Positions 36,726 through 44,321 of a DNA stretch of 64,000 nt are shown here, piece by piece. The notes beneath the pieces were generated by a model. The model was not told the origin of the DNA. It did no database searches and was given only the letters and a program-made list of their open reading frames with translations. The DNA lies in assembly GCF_014642635.1 (NCBI RefSeq), contig NZ_BMIQ01000010.1, positions 1 to 64,000 on the forward strand. The letters run 5' to 3'. This DNA is from Aureimonas endophytica (GTDB taxonomy: Bacteria; Pseudomonadota; Alphaproteobacteria; Rhizobiales; Rhizobiaceae). Every line of letters starts with the position of its first letter. The stretch's first letter is position 1. The position numbers and the translations under genes were made by a program.

Positions 36726-37432
36726 CGGGGTTCGGTGCTCGAATTGTCCTGAGAGGTCCGGCCGGCGAGAGCGGGCGGTTTGATCGTCATGCTGACGCGG
36801 CCGTCGAAGGTGAGGCCCGCGCCGCCATTCCTGACTTCCATGCCGCCCGCCCGAATCGTCTGATTCGGCGAAACGATCTCGATCGGCCCATGTCCCTGCA
36901 TGGTGCCGGACTTCAGGTCGATATCCGCCGCCTTCAGCGCTATCGTCATGCCGTCCGAGGTGTCGACCTTGATATTGCTGGCCAGGCGCAGTTTCTGCGC
37001 CGCCTGGTCGTAATGGCCCTTGTCCGCGACGATCGCAGCGGTCGAATCGTTGCTGACCGTGACATTGGCCTGGATCCGCTCGAGATCGACGCCACCTTCG
37101 CCGCCGAGCGCCTGGATCGCGCGCTCGGCCACCATCGAATAGGGTCGATTGTTCTTGTCGAAGCCCGACATGCGCGGAGCTTCCATCACGATGCCGTCGC
37201 CGGACAGCGACGCGCTCTCGACCGAGGCGCCCTCCGGCAGGCTGCGCGCCGCCCAGGTGACGATCACGCCGCCGCCGACGATCACCGCCGCCGCCGCCGG
37301 CAGGCCGATGCGCAGCAGGCGCACGAAGAGGCTGTGGCGGCGGGCGCGCGCGAATTCCCGCTCCATGCGGGAGTCCTCGACGGCGTGCATCGTGTGCATC
37401 GCCCGGTCCATATGCTGCGTCGCCTTGTCCAA
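36722..37432 (-). CDS. lptC: LPS export system protein LptC
   Basis: A 236-residue inner-membrane-anchored protein receiving LPS from LptBFG and passing it to LptA. A cytoplasmic tail leads to one transmembrane helix (about 40-62, LPAAAAVIVGGGVIVTWAA). The periplasmic domain has DGIVMEAPRMSGFDKNNRPY, YDQAAQKLRLASNIKV and MQGHGPIEIVSPNQTIRAGG. The listed start is TTG at 37432; ATGs at 37411 and further in are equally possible since the tail is poorly conserved. It is first in the lptC-lptA-lptB run and divergent from sppA. Confidence 0.88.
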   Translation of the reverse strand: MDKATQHMDRAMHTMHAVEDSRMEREFARARRHSLFVRLLRIGLPAAAAVIVGGGVIVTWAARSLPEGASVESASLSGDGIVMEAPRMSGFDKNNRPYSMVAERAIQALGGEGGVDLERIQANVTVSNDSTAAIVADKGHYDQAAQKLRLASNIKVDTSDGMTIALKAADIDLKSGTMQGHGPIEIVSPNQTIRAGGMEVRNGGAGLTFDGRVSMTIKPPALAGRTSQDNSSTEPR

Positions 37433-37615
37433 GCTCGGGTCCCAGGTCCTTCGGAAATCTGCGTCGGGCGGTCAGCCCGGGGAGGCGGCATGGGGCGAGG
37501 GCATCGCCCCCGTCCGACCGATACGATCCCGCCTTCCGTTCGGCGCATGCGCAAACTGTCGGCGCAATATGGGCGTTTTGCGTCGAGCGGAAAAGGTGTC
37601 GCAGCGATCACGGCC

Positions 37616-37643
37616 TTGGCAAGGCCGCGGGGCGAGTCTATCC
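37616..37643 (+). promoter_or_regulatory. Putative promoter of sppA
   Basis: TTGGCA (37616-37621), 16 bp, then CTATCC (37638-37643), 38 bp before the sppA start. Moderate match to the alphaproteobacterial sigma-70 consensus. Confidence 0.35.
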
Positions 37644-37680
37644 GTCGCCCATTAGCACAAGGTTAAGCACGGAACGCGGC

Positions 37681-38667
37681 TTGAGCAACGCCCAGGAACT
37701 GATCGACCGCCGCCGTCTCCGCCGCAAGCTCGGCTTCTGGCGCATCCTGGCGATTCTCGCCGTCGCCGCCGTCTTCGCCGCCATCTTCCTGCCCGCCCTC
37801 GGCATCGGCCCGGGCCATTGGCGCCTCGCCGGCGGCGCGGGGCGCAGCCTCGACACGATCGCCCGCGTCGAGATCGAGGGGCTGATCACCGAAAACGACA
37901 AGTTGATCGAGCTTCTCGACGATCTCGGCGAGGAGAAGGGCACGAAGGCGGTGATCCTGCGGGTCGACAGCCCCGGCGGCACGACGGTCGGCGGCGAATC
38001 GATCTACGAGGCGGTGCGCCGTCTCGCCGAGAAGAAGCCGGTCGCGGCCGAGGTCGGCACGCTCGCCGCCTCCGCCGGCTATCTCATCGCTTCCGGCGCG
38101 GACCATATCGTCGCCCGCCAGACCTCCATCGTTGGCTCGATCGGCACCATCTTCCAATATGTCGACGCCTCGCAGCTTCTCGGCACGGTCGGCGTCTCGG
38201 TGAACGCCATCAAGTCCTCGCCGCTGAAGGCCGAACCCTCGCCCTTCGCGCCGGCGCCGGAGGAGGCCAAGGAGATGATCCGCCGCATGGTGGTCGATTC
38301 CTACGAATGGTTCGTCGGCATCGTCGCCGGGCGCCGCCCGATCGATCTCGCCGAGGTGCGGCGGCTGGCCGACGGCTCGGTCTTCACCGGCCGGCAGGCC
38401 CTCCAGAACCGCCTCGTTGACGCGCTCGGCGGCGAGATCGAGGTGCGGCGCTGGCTGGAGGACCAGCGGCAGGTGCCGAAGGGCCTGGAGATCGTCCTGC
38501 GCGAGCCCAAGCGCGAGGGCGGCACCTTCTCGCTCTTCGCCTCGGCGAAGTCGGCGCTCTTCGGCGCGCTCGGAATCGACCTTTCGGCGATCGAATCCGG
38601 CAGCGCGGCGCTGAACGGCGCGATGATGTCCCTGTGGCGTCCCGACGGCGCCGGCATCGCGCGATAG
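37681..38667 (+). CDS. sppA: Signal peptide peptidase SppA (short, S49 family)
   Basis: A 328-residue membrane-bound serine protease degrading cleaved signal peptides. One transmembrane helix (about 21-40) leads to the S49 fold: ARVEIEGLI, AVILRVDSPGGTTVGGE, the nucleophile block GTLAASAGYLIASGAD, and NAIKSSPLKAEPSPF with the general-base Lys. It is the short, single-domain type found in many proteobacteria. Start is a TTG at 37681 preceded by GGAA; no ATG lies close. ihfB follows 151 bp on. Confidence 0.93.
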   Translation: MSNAQELIDRRRLRRKLGFWRILAILAVAAVFAAIFLPALGIGPGHWRLAGGAGRSLDTIARVEIEGLITENDKLIELLDDLGEEKGTKAVILRVDSPGGTTVGGESIYEAVRRLAEKKPVAAEVGTLAASAGYLIASGADHIVARQTSIVGSIGTIFQYVDASQLLGTVGVSVNAIKSSPLKAEPSPFAPAPEEAKEMIRRMVVDSYEWFVGIVAGRRPIDLAEVRRLADGSVFTGRQALQNRLVDALGGEIEVRRWLEDQRQVPKGLEIVLREPKREGGTFSLFASAKSALFGALGIDLSAIESGSAALNGAMMSLWRPDGAGIAR

Positions 38668-38703
38668 GGCGGGGGCAAGGAATTTCGGTGGCCATCCTTT
38701 GCC

Positions 38704-38747
38704 AGCCAATAAATTGGCTTGCCAGGACCGCGCCGTCTTCCCTAGAG
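38704..38747 (+). promoter_or_regulatory. Promoter of ihfB with an overlapping palindrome
   Basis: TTGCCA (38719-38724), 17 bp, CTAGAG (38742-38747), with a predicted start about 64 nt before the ihfB GTG. A perfect inverted repeat, agccaa-taaa-ttggct (38704-38719), abuts the -35 box and could be an operator. Confidence 0.45.
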
Positions 38748-38818
38748 TCGTCACTGAGCCTTCGGGACGGGCCCTGCGGCGGTCCCGACCGATCGTCTCA
38801 TGAGGAGCCGTCAGACCC

Positions 38819-39103
38819 GTGATCAAGTCCGAACTCGTGCAGATCATCGCGAGCCGCAATCCGCATCTCTATCAGCGCGACGTGGAGACCATCGTCAACG
38901 CCGTGTTCGACGAGATCACCGAGGCGCTCTGCGACAGCAACCGCGTCGAACTGCGCGGCTTCGGCGCCTTCTCGGTCAAGAATCGCCCGCCGCGCTCCGG
39001 GCGCAACCCGCGCACCGGCGATGCCGTCGACGTGGAAGAGAAGTGGGTGCCCTTCTTCAAGGCCGGCAAGGAACTGCGCGAGCGGCTGAATTCCGACGAT
39101 TGA
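38819..39103 (+). CDS. ihfB: Integration host factor subunit beta
   Basis: A 94-residue DNA-bending protein that pairs with IHF-alpha. It shows [16 protein letters not shown], the dimer helices, [26 protein letters not shown] with the DNA-intercalating Pro arm, and [17 protein letters not shown] assists sigma-54 promoters, recombination and replication. It starts with GTG at 38819, with GAGGAG about 11 bp upstream. It lies between sppA and lapA, the rhizobial order. Confidence 0.96.
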   Translation: MIKSELVQIIASRNPHLYQRDVETIVNAVFDEITEALCDSNRVELRGFGAFSVKNRPPRSGRNPRTGDAVDVEEKWVPFFKAGKELRERLNSDD

Positions 39104-39207
39104 GGCGAGGGCGGCCGGATTTGCCGGTCGCGTCGCGCCACGCGGCGATTGACCGGAGGACCCCTCCCGCCATATCGCAGACACGGTCGTCCTCAAGGTA
39201 CCCGGCG

Positions 39208-39582
39208 ATGATACTTCGATTGTTGTCCTTCGTGATCCTGGCACCGCTGGCGGTGCTGATCGTCATCTTCTGCGTCGCCAACCGCGCGCCGGTGACGATT
39301 TCCCTGGACCCGCTCGGGACGCTGCCGCAATTCGTCTACGACGTGCCGCTGTTCCTGGTGATCATGGCGGCGCTGATCGTCGGCGTCGTTCTCGGCGGCA
39401 TCGGCACCTGGCTGACGCAGGGCCATTACCGCCGCAGCGCCTGGCGCCGCAAGCACGAGATGGAGCGCCTGAAGCGCGAGGCCGAGGACGCTAAGGAGCG
39501 TCTGCGCCAGGAGCGCGAGATCCGCAGCCCGGCCCTGCCGGCCGCCTCGGGCTCGACGGCGCTCGCCGTGTCCCGCGCCTGA
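39208..39582 (+). CDS. lapA: LapA/DUF1049 family inner-membrane protein
   Basis: A 124-residue membrane protein of the LapA-type DUF1049 family. Two transmembrane segments (about residues 3-24 and 45-68) flank a short periplasmic loop with NRAPVTISLDPLGTLPQFVYDVPLFL. The cytoplasmic tail is a charged helix (RKHEMERLKREAEDAKERLRQE) likely forming a coiled coil. E. coli LapA works with LapB in LPS assembly, but the alphaproteobacterial role is unproven. In many relatives trpF follows; here the trp genes are 22 kb away. Confidence 0.85.
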   Translation: MILRLLSFVILAPLAVLIVIFCVANRAPVTISLDPLGTLPQFVYDVPLFLVIMAALIVGVVLGGIGTWLTQGHYRRSAWRRKHEMERLKREAEDAKERLRQEREIRSPALPAASGSTALAVSRA

Positions 39583-39611
39583 GCGGCGCGATCCGCGTCC
39601 TTATCCGCGAG

Positions 39612-39644
39612 GATCGAGGCTCCGGCGGCGCCGAAGCCTCGGTC
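39612..39644 (+). terminator. Hairpin between convergent lapA and coxG
   Basis: A long stem pairs 39612-39621 with 39635-39644 (one G-U pair) and continues through an inner 4-bp stem (cggc/gccg). It lies exactly between two convergent stops; there is no clear T-run on either side. Confidence 0.5.
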
Positions 39645-39651
39645 GCAAGCG

Positions 39652-40131
39652 TCAGGCGACGGCCTCCGCCCCGCCTTCGGCGCTCGCGGTGCCGCCGCTG
39701 ACATGGGCGGCGAAATTGTCGAAGAACTGGCCCGACAGCTTCTTCGCGCTCGATTCGATCAGCCGTCCGCCGAGTTGGGCGATCTTGCCGCCGACCTGGG
39801 CGTCGACCGTGTAGGTGAGGATCGTTTCGTCGCCGTCCTCGGCCAGATGCACGTCGGCGCCGCCTTTGGCGAAGCCGGCGATGCCGCCCTTGCCCTCGCC
39901 GACGATCCGGTAGCTTTCCGGCGCGTTGATGTTCTCCAGCCGCACCTCGCCGTTGAACTTCGCCTTCACCGGCCCGATCTTGGTGGTGACCGTCGCGGCG
40001 AGCTCGGTGTCCGACTTCTTTTCGAGCGTGTCGCAGCCTGGGATGCAGGCGCGCAGCACGTCCGCGTCGTTCAGCGCTTCCCAGACGGTCTGCCGGGGCG
40101 CCGGCAGCCGATATTCGCCCTTCAGATCCAT
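39652..40131 (-). CDS. CoxG-like SRPBCC family protein
   Basis: A 159-residue lipid/quinone-pocket fold protein resembling CoxG, the membrane-recruitment subunit of carbon monoxide dehydrogenases. Family features are MDLKGEYRLPAPRQTVWEALND, LRACIPGCDTLEK, VKAKFNGEVRLEN, GFAKGGADVHL and the C-terminal AQVGGKIAQLGGRLIES. No cox structural genes are present, so its partner here is unknown; many genomes carry such solitary copies. The ATG at 40131 is at the conserved N-terminus. It is divergent from the methyltransferase gene 98 bp away. Confidence 0.87.
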   Translation of the reverse strand: MDLKGEYRLPAPRQTVWEALNDADVLRACIPGCDTLEKKSDTELAATVTTKIGPVKAKFNGEVRLENINAPESYRIVGEGKGGIAGFAKGGADVHLAEDGDETILTYTVDAQVGGKIAQLGGRLIESSAKKLSGQFFDNFAAHVSGGTASAEGGAEAVA

Positions 40132-40229
40132 GGCATCTCTCCCATCGGCCGGCCGCTCCCGCCGGCTTGCACTAAGGATGCCGCTTTTCGCGCCTTTCTC
40201 AAGCGGGCGTCTGTGGCTAAGAGAGGCCG

Positions 40230-41240
40230 ATGCAGAAGGGTCGACACGATCGGGCGGGCGAGGGCGCCGCGCAGCCACGCAACGAGGACGGGGGCGAGGC
40301 GCGCCGCGTGCCGCGCCGGCGCGAGGGCGGGCGGCCGGGCGAACGGCTGCCGGTGATTCTCGCCGTCGAGCCGGACGAGGACTATGCCCTTCTCGATTCC
40401 GGCGACGGCGAGAAGCTGGAGCGCTACGGCCCCCTGACCATCCGCCGGCCGGAGAACCAGGCGATCTGGCGACGGCGTCTGCCGGAGCGGCGCTGGGAGG
40501 AGGCGGATGCCGTCTTCACCGGCGATACGGACGAGGAGGGGATGGGCCGCTGGCGCTTTCCCAAGGTGGCGCTCGGCGAGACCTGGCCTTTGTCGCACAA
40601 GGGCCTGTCCTATCTCGGCCGCTTCACCTCCTATCGCCATGTCGGCGTCTTTCCCGAACAGGCCGAGCATTGGGCGGCGATGGTGCGGGCGATCGAGGCG
40701 GGACGGGGCCGGGCGCGCGTCCTGAACCTCTTCGGCTATACCGGCGTCGCGACGCTGCTGGCCGCGCGGGCCGGGGCGGAGGTGACGCATGTCGACGCGT
40801 CCAAGAAGGCGATCGCCTGGGGGCGCGAGAACGCCGCCGCCGCCGGCCTCGAAGCCGCGCCGATCCGCTGGATCTGCGAGGATGCCGTGCGCTATGCCGA
40901 GCGCGAGGTGAAGCGGGGCAGCCGCTACGACGTGGTGCTGCTCGACCCGCCGCGCTACGGGCGCGGGCCGAAGGGCGAGGTCTGGGAACTCTTCGAGGAC
41001 CTGCCCTATCTCCTCGACCTCACCCGCGATCTCCTGACCGAGCGTCCGCGTCTCGTGGTGCTGACGGCCTATTCGATCCGCGCCTCCTTCTTCTCGCTCT
41101 CGGCGCTGATGCGCGAGGCCTTCCGGGGGCTCGGCGGCCGCGTCGAATCCGGCGAGCTCGTCATCCGCGAGGCCGGCGCGGAGGCCCGCGACCTTTCCAC
41201 CTCGCTCTTCTCGCGTTGGATGCCCGATCATGCCGAATGA
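40230..41240 (+). CDS. Class I SAM-dependent methyltransferase, RlmI/RlmK-like
   Basis: A 336-residue predicted RNA methyltransferase. The N-terminal basic stretch is followed by an EEI-type domain. The SAM-binding motif LNLFGYTGVATLLAARAGAEVTHVD is near residue 165, SKKAIAWGRENAAAAGL follows, and the catalytic-loop VVLLDPPRYGRGPKGEVWE and ELVIREAG are characteristic of COG1092 23S rRNA methyltransferases. It lacks the PUA domain of RlmI. The target base is unknown. Its end overlaps the SpoU-type methyltransferase start by 11 bp, pairing two RNA-modification genes. Confidence 0.88.
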   Translation: MQKGRHDRAGEGAAQPRNEDGGEARRVPRRREGGRPGERLPVILAVEPDEDYALLDSGDGEKLERYGPLTIRRPENQAIWRRRLPERRWEEADAVFTGDTDEEGMGRWRFPKVALGETWPLSHKGLSYLGRFTSYRHVGVFPEQAEHWAAMVRAIEAGRGRARVLNLFGYTGVATLLAARAGAEVTHVDASKKAIAWGRENAAAAGLEAAPIRWICEDAVRYAEREVKRGSRYDVVLLDPPRYGRGPKGEVWELFEDLPYLLDLTRDLLTERPRLVVLTAYSIRASFFSLSALMREAFRGLGGRVESGELVIREAGAEARDLSTSLFSRWMPDHAE

Positions 41241-42081
41241 CACGAAGCCGCGCCGGGACGTCGCGGCTCCCGGCCGCGTCAAGGACCTGTCCAGCACCGC
41301 CAATCCGATCGTCAAGGATCTGAAGGCGCTCGCCGCCAAGAAGCATCGCGACGAGACGGGCCTGTTCCTCGCCGAAGGGCTGAAGCTGGTGCTCGACGCG
41401 CTGGAGGCCGGCTGGGTGCTGACGACGCTCCTCGTCGCCAAGGCCGAGATCCACAATCCGCTGCTCGCCAAGACCGCCGCCAGGGCGCGCGCCGTCGGCG
41501 CCGACGTGGTGGAGGCCAGCGCCAAGGTGATGGAGGCGGTGTCGCGCCGCGACAATCCGCAAAGCGCCATCGGCGTCTTCCGCCAGAAGCTCGTGCCGCT
41601 GGAGAAGCTGGCCTTCGGCGCCGACGGCGTCGTCGTGGCGCTCGACCGGGTGCGCGATCCCGGCAATCTCGGCACGATCCTGCGCACGGCGGACGCCGCC
41701 GGGGCCAAGGGCGTGGTCCTCGTCGGCGACTGCGTCGATCCCTTCTCGGTGGAAGCGGTGCGCGCCACCATGGGCTCGATCTTCGCCGTGCCGCTGACGC
41801 GCGTCGCGGAAGACGCCTTCCTGCGCTGGCGTCAGGGCTTCGCCGGCCTCGTCGCCGGCACGCATATGCGCGGCACGGTCGATTATCGCGAGCCGGACTA
41901 TGCCGGCCGGCCGGTCGTGCTTCTGATGGGCAACGAGCAGGCGGGCCTGTCCGAGGCGCTGGCCGGCGCCTGCGACAGGCTGCTCCGCATTCCGCAGGCG
42001 GGGCGCGCCGACAGCCTCAATCTCGGCGTCGCGACGGGCATCATGCTGTTCGAGGCGCGGCGCAAGGCGCTGAAGCTTTGA
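41230..42081 (+). CDS. TrmH/SpoU-family RNA 2'-O-methyltransferase
   Basis: A 283-residue SPOUT enzyme that methylates ribose in rRNA or tRNA. The N-terminal substrate-binding domain (residues 18-110) has SSTANPIVKDLKALAAKKHRDETGLFLAEG. The knotted SAM domain shows VVALDRVRDPGNLGTILRTADAAGAKGVVLV, VRATMGSIFAVPL, VVLLMGNEQAGLSEAL and the final IPQAGRADSLNLGVATGIMLFEA. The exact nucleotide is not predictable. The stop overlaps the lspA TTG by 4 bp. Confidence 0.92.
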   Translation: MPNDTKPRRDVAAPGRVKDLSSTANPIVKDLKALAAKKHRDETGLFLAEGLKLVLDALEAGWVLTTLLVAKAEIHNPLLAKTAARARAVGADVVEASAKVMEAVSRRDNPQSAIGVFRQKLVPLEKLAFGADGVVVALDRVRDPGNLGTILRTADAAGAKGVVLVGDCVDPFSVEAVRATMGSIFAVPLTRVAEDAFLRWRQGFAGLVAGTHMRGTVDYREPDYAGRPVVLLMGNEQAGLSEALAGACDRLLRIPQAGRADSLNLGVATGIMLFEARRKALKL

Positions 42082-42572
42082 CGCGCCGTCCGGTCCTCGT
42101 CGGCCTCCTCGTCGCCGCCCTCGCGGTGGCGCTCGACCAGGTGGTGAAGGCGATCGTGGTGGCGACGATGCCGCTCGGCTCGGCGATCGATCTTCTCCCC
42201 TTCCTCGCGCTCTATCACGCGCGCAACGAGGGCATCGCCTTCTCGATGTTCTCGGGGCTCGGCGATCTCAGCCTGGCGCTGCTGGCGGGCCTCGTCCTCG
42301 TCTTCGTCGGCGCGCTCTGGTGGAAGACCCCGGTGGACCGGCGGCTGTCGCATTTCGCCTTCGCGATCATCGTCGGCGGCGCGATCGGCAATCTCGTCGA
42401 TCGCCTGCGGCTCGGCTATGTGGTGGATTACGTCTTCTTCCACACGCCGGTCTGGAGCTTCGCCGTGTTCAATCTCGCCGATGCCTTCATCTCGGTCGGC
42501 GCGGTGCTGATCCTGGTGGACGAGTTCGTTCTCGCCCGCAAGCCCGCCGAGGCGGCGGGATCACGGGATTGA
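42078..42572 (+). CDS. lspA: Lipoprotein signal peptidase
   Basis: A 164-residue polytopic membrane aspartyl protease cutting the signal peptide from prolipoproteins (signal peptidase II). Four transmembrane segments are visible, and both catalytic Asp are present: GNLVDRLRLGYVVDYVFF and FNLADAFISVGAVL. It starts with a TTG that overlaps the upstream methyltransferase stop by 4 bp, the only start consistent with the first transmembrane helix. The lipoprotein N-acyltransferase lnt, next in the same pathway, lies 19 kb away. Confidence 0.95.
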   Translation: MTRRPVLVGLLVAALAVALDQVVKAIVVATMPLGSAIDLLPFLALYHARNEGIAFSMFSGLGDLSLALLAGLVLVFVGALWWKTPVDRRLSHFAFAIIVGGAIGNLVDRLRLGYVVDYVFFHTPVWSFAVFNLADAFISVGAVLILVDEFVLARKPAEAAGSRD

Positions 42573-42597
42573 CACGATGCGTTGCAGGAAGGCGGCT

Positions 42598-42624
42598 TTG
42601 TTGCAAAGCGGCAAGAAGCTATAA
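42598..42624 (+). promoter_or_regulatory. Putative promoter of olsB
   Basis: TTGTTG (42598-42603), 15 bp, then CTATAA (42619-42624), about 100 bp before the olsB start. The inverted repeat gctttg-ttg-caaagc (42595-42609) overlaps the -35 region and may be an operator. Confidence 0.4.
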
Positions 42625-42722
42625 GACAAATGGTCTCGGCAACGGTTTCATCAGAAGTTCGTGAGGCCGGGCTATCGCTGGGGCGCGCCGAAGAGGCGCT
42701 GCACCGCAATTGAGGACGTTCG

Positions 42723-43631
42723 ATGGACCTCGCAGGCACCGCGCAGACCAAGCCTGATCTTGGCGAGGGGCGGCCTTTCGGAGCGTTGAAGGCTTTGGTG
42801 CCCGCGCCTGTCCGCCGCCTGAAAGGGCGTTTCGATCCGCATGGCCGCGTGCTCGGCCGGATCGCCAATCTCGAAGTGCGGCTCGCCCGGTCCGGCGAGG
42901 AGGTGCGGGCGGCGCAGCAGCTGCGCTTCCGCGTCTTCTACGAGGAGATGTCGGCGCGGCCCTCCCGCATCCAGAAGCTGACGCGGCGCGACAAGGACGC
43001 CTTCGATCTTTATTGCGACCACCTTCTGGTGATCGACACCGCGCGCGGCGCCGGCGAGGTCGTCGGCACCTATCGCCTGATGCGCCAGGACTGCGCGCGC
43101 CTTGCCGGCGGTTTCTACACGGCCGCGGAATTCTGCATCGACGATCTCGTCGCGCGTCATCCGACCAAGCGCTTCATGGAGCTCGGCCGCTCTTGCGTCC
43201 TCAAGGAATACCGGTCGAAGCGGACGGTGGAACTCCTGTGGCAGGGCATCTGGGCCTATGTCATGGCCCATCGCGTCGACGTCCTGTTCGGCTGCGCCTC
43301 GCTCGAGGGAACGGATCTCGATGCGCTGTCCGGCCAGCTCGCGCTGCTCGGCTCTGCCGCGCCGCCGCCGGACGAATGGCGCGTGCGCGCCCATCCCGGT
43401 CGGGCCGTGCCGCTGGCGCGAGGCGAGACGGGGGAGGATGCGCGCCGCACCCTGTCGGCCCTGCCGCCGCTGGTGAAGGGCTATCTGCGCCTCGGCGGCT
43501 ATATCGGGCCGGATGCCGTGGTGGATCACCAGTTCGGCACGACCGACGTGCTCGTGGTGCTGCCCGTCGCCAATATCGGCGCCCGCTATGTCGACTATTA
43601 CGGCGACACGACCCGGCGTCCCGCCGCCTGA
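42723..43631 (+). CDS. olsB: L-ornithine N(alpha)-acyltransferase OlsB (GNAT/PlsC-like hemolysin family)
   Basis: A 302-residue acyltransferase that forms lyso-ornithine lipid from ornithine and 3-hydroxyacyl-ACP. Typical blocks are LEVRLARSGEEVRAAQQLRFRVFYEEMSA, FDLYCDHLLVID, VGTYRLMRQDCA, FMELGRSCVLKEYRSKRTVELLWQGIWAY and DVLFGCASLEGTD. Ornithine lipids are phosphorus-free membrane lipids common in rhizobia. The O-acyltransferase partner OlsA is not adjacent; the PlsC-like gene at 56.1 kb is a possible but unproven candidate. Length and start fit the family. Confidence 0.9.
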   Translation: MDLAGTAQTKPDLGEGRPFGALKALVPAPVRRLKGRFDPHGRVLGRIANLEVRLARSGEEVRAAQQLRFRVFYEEMSARPSRIQKLTRRDKDAFDLYCDHLLVIDTARGAGEVVGTYRLMRQDCARLAGGFYTAAEFCIDDLVARHPTKRFMELGRSCVLKEYRSKRTVELLWQGIWAYVMAHRVDVLFGCASLEGTDLDALSGQLALLGSAAPPPDEWRVRAHPGRAVPLARGETGEDARRTLSALPPLVKGYLRLGGYIGPDAVVDHQFGTTDVLVVLPVANIGARYVDYYGDTTRRPAA

Positions 43632-43689
43632 GGCCCGGAAGCGGCGAGGCGCGCCGCTCTCGCCCGGCATAGGGCGGTCGTTTCGGAAT

Positions 43690-43712
43690 GTCGGGCGGTC
43701 GAGCCGCCCGAC
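43690..43712 (+). terminator. Hairpin between convergent olsB and the DUF1236-like gene
   Basis: A 9-bp perfect stem (gtcgggcgg 43690-43698, ccgcccgac 43704-43712) with the loop tcgag lies between two convergent stops. There is no clear T-run. Confidence 0.45.
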
Positions 43713-43737
43713 GCCGCCTGTCCCTTGAGTCTCTGCG

Positions 43738-44046
43738 TCAGCGGCCCTGGCCGATCCGCACCACGCTGCGGGTGGAACGGTCCACGATCACCGGCTGCCC
43801 CTGATAGTAGAAATAGGCATAGGCCTTCTCGTCCTGGCAGGGGGCGAGGGCGATGGCCTCCGGCACCGAGGCGCCGAGGATCGGCGCGTTCTTCAGGTGG
43901 CTGTCCTCCACCGGATTGTCGATCGCATATTGATAGACGTTGATGCGCTGGCCTTCCGGCTTGGCGGCCGTCTGCGCCGCCACCGCTCCCGTGCCGGGTA
44001 GCATCGCGCCGAGAAGAAGCAGCGGAACTGACAGTCTGCGAAGCAT
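43738..44046 (-). CDS. Small secreted protein, DUF1236-like
   Basis: A 102-residue exported protein. A signal peptide (residues 1-24, LRRLSVPLLLLGAMLPGTGAVAAQ) is followed by a short mature part that ends QGQPVIVDRSTRSVVRIGQG, resembling the repeat of DUF1236 proteins, which are frequent in rhizobial periplasms. One Cys is present in the mature part. The function is unknown. A GC-rich hairpin (44069-44090) lies in its probable leader, 23 bp upstream of the ATG. It is convergent with olsB and divergent from mutS. Confidence 0.72.
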   Translation of the reverse strand: MLRRLSVPLLLLGAMLPGTGAVAAQTAAKPEGQRINVYQYAIDNPVEDSHLKNAPILGASVPEAIALAPCQDEKAYAYFYYQGQPVIVDRSTRSVVRIGQGR

Positions 44047-44321
44047 GGACGCGCTCGATGCGTTGATCGCGCGGCGAGATCCCGCCGCGCCTTTCAGGTT
44101 CTATGCCGATACCGGCCATCGGTGCCGAAAATTCGGCAGGACGGCAATCGTTCCTCCGATAGGTCTAGCATGGAAGCCCGGCCAATTGGTTAAGGGCGGC
44201 GGGGAAGTTTCGCGCGTTCCTTGGCCTTGCCTGGGGACTTCGGTTCGCCGCCCTGTTCAGGGCGAGCCCGGACGCGTAGATTTCGCGCTTCTCCCGAGGA
44301 GGCTTCACGATTTCGGCACTG

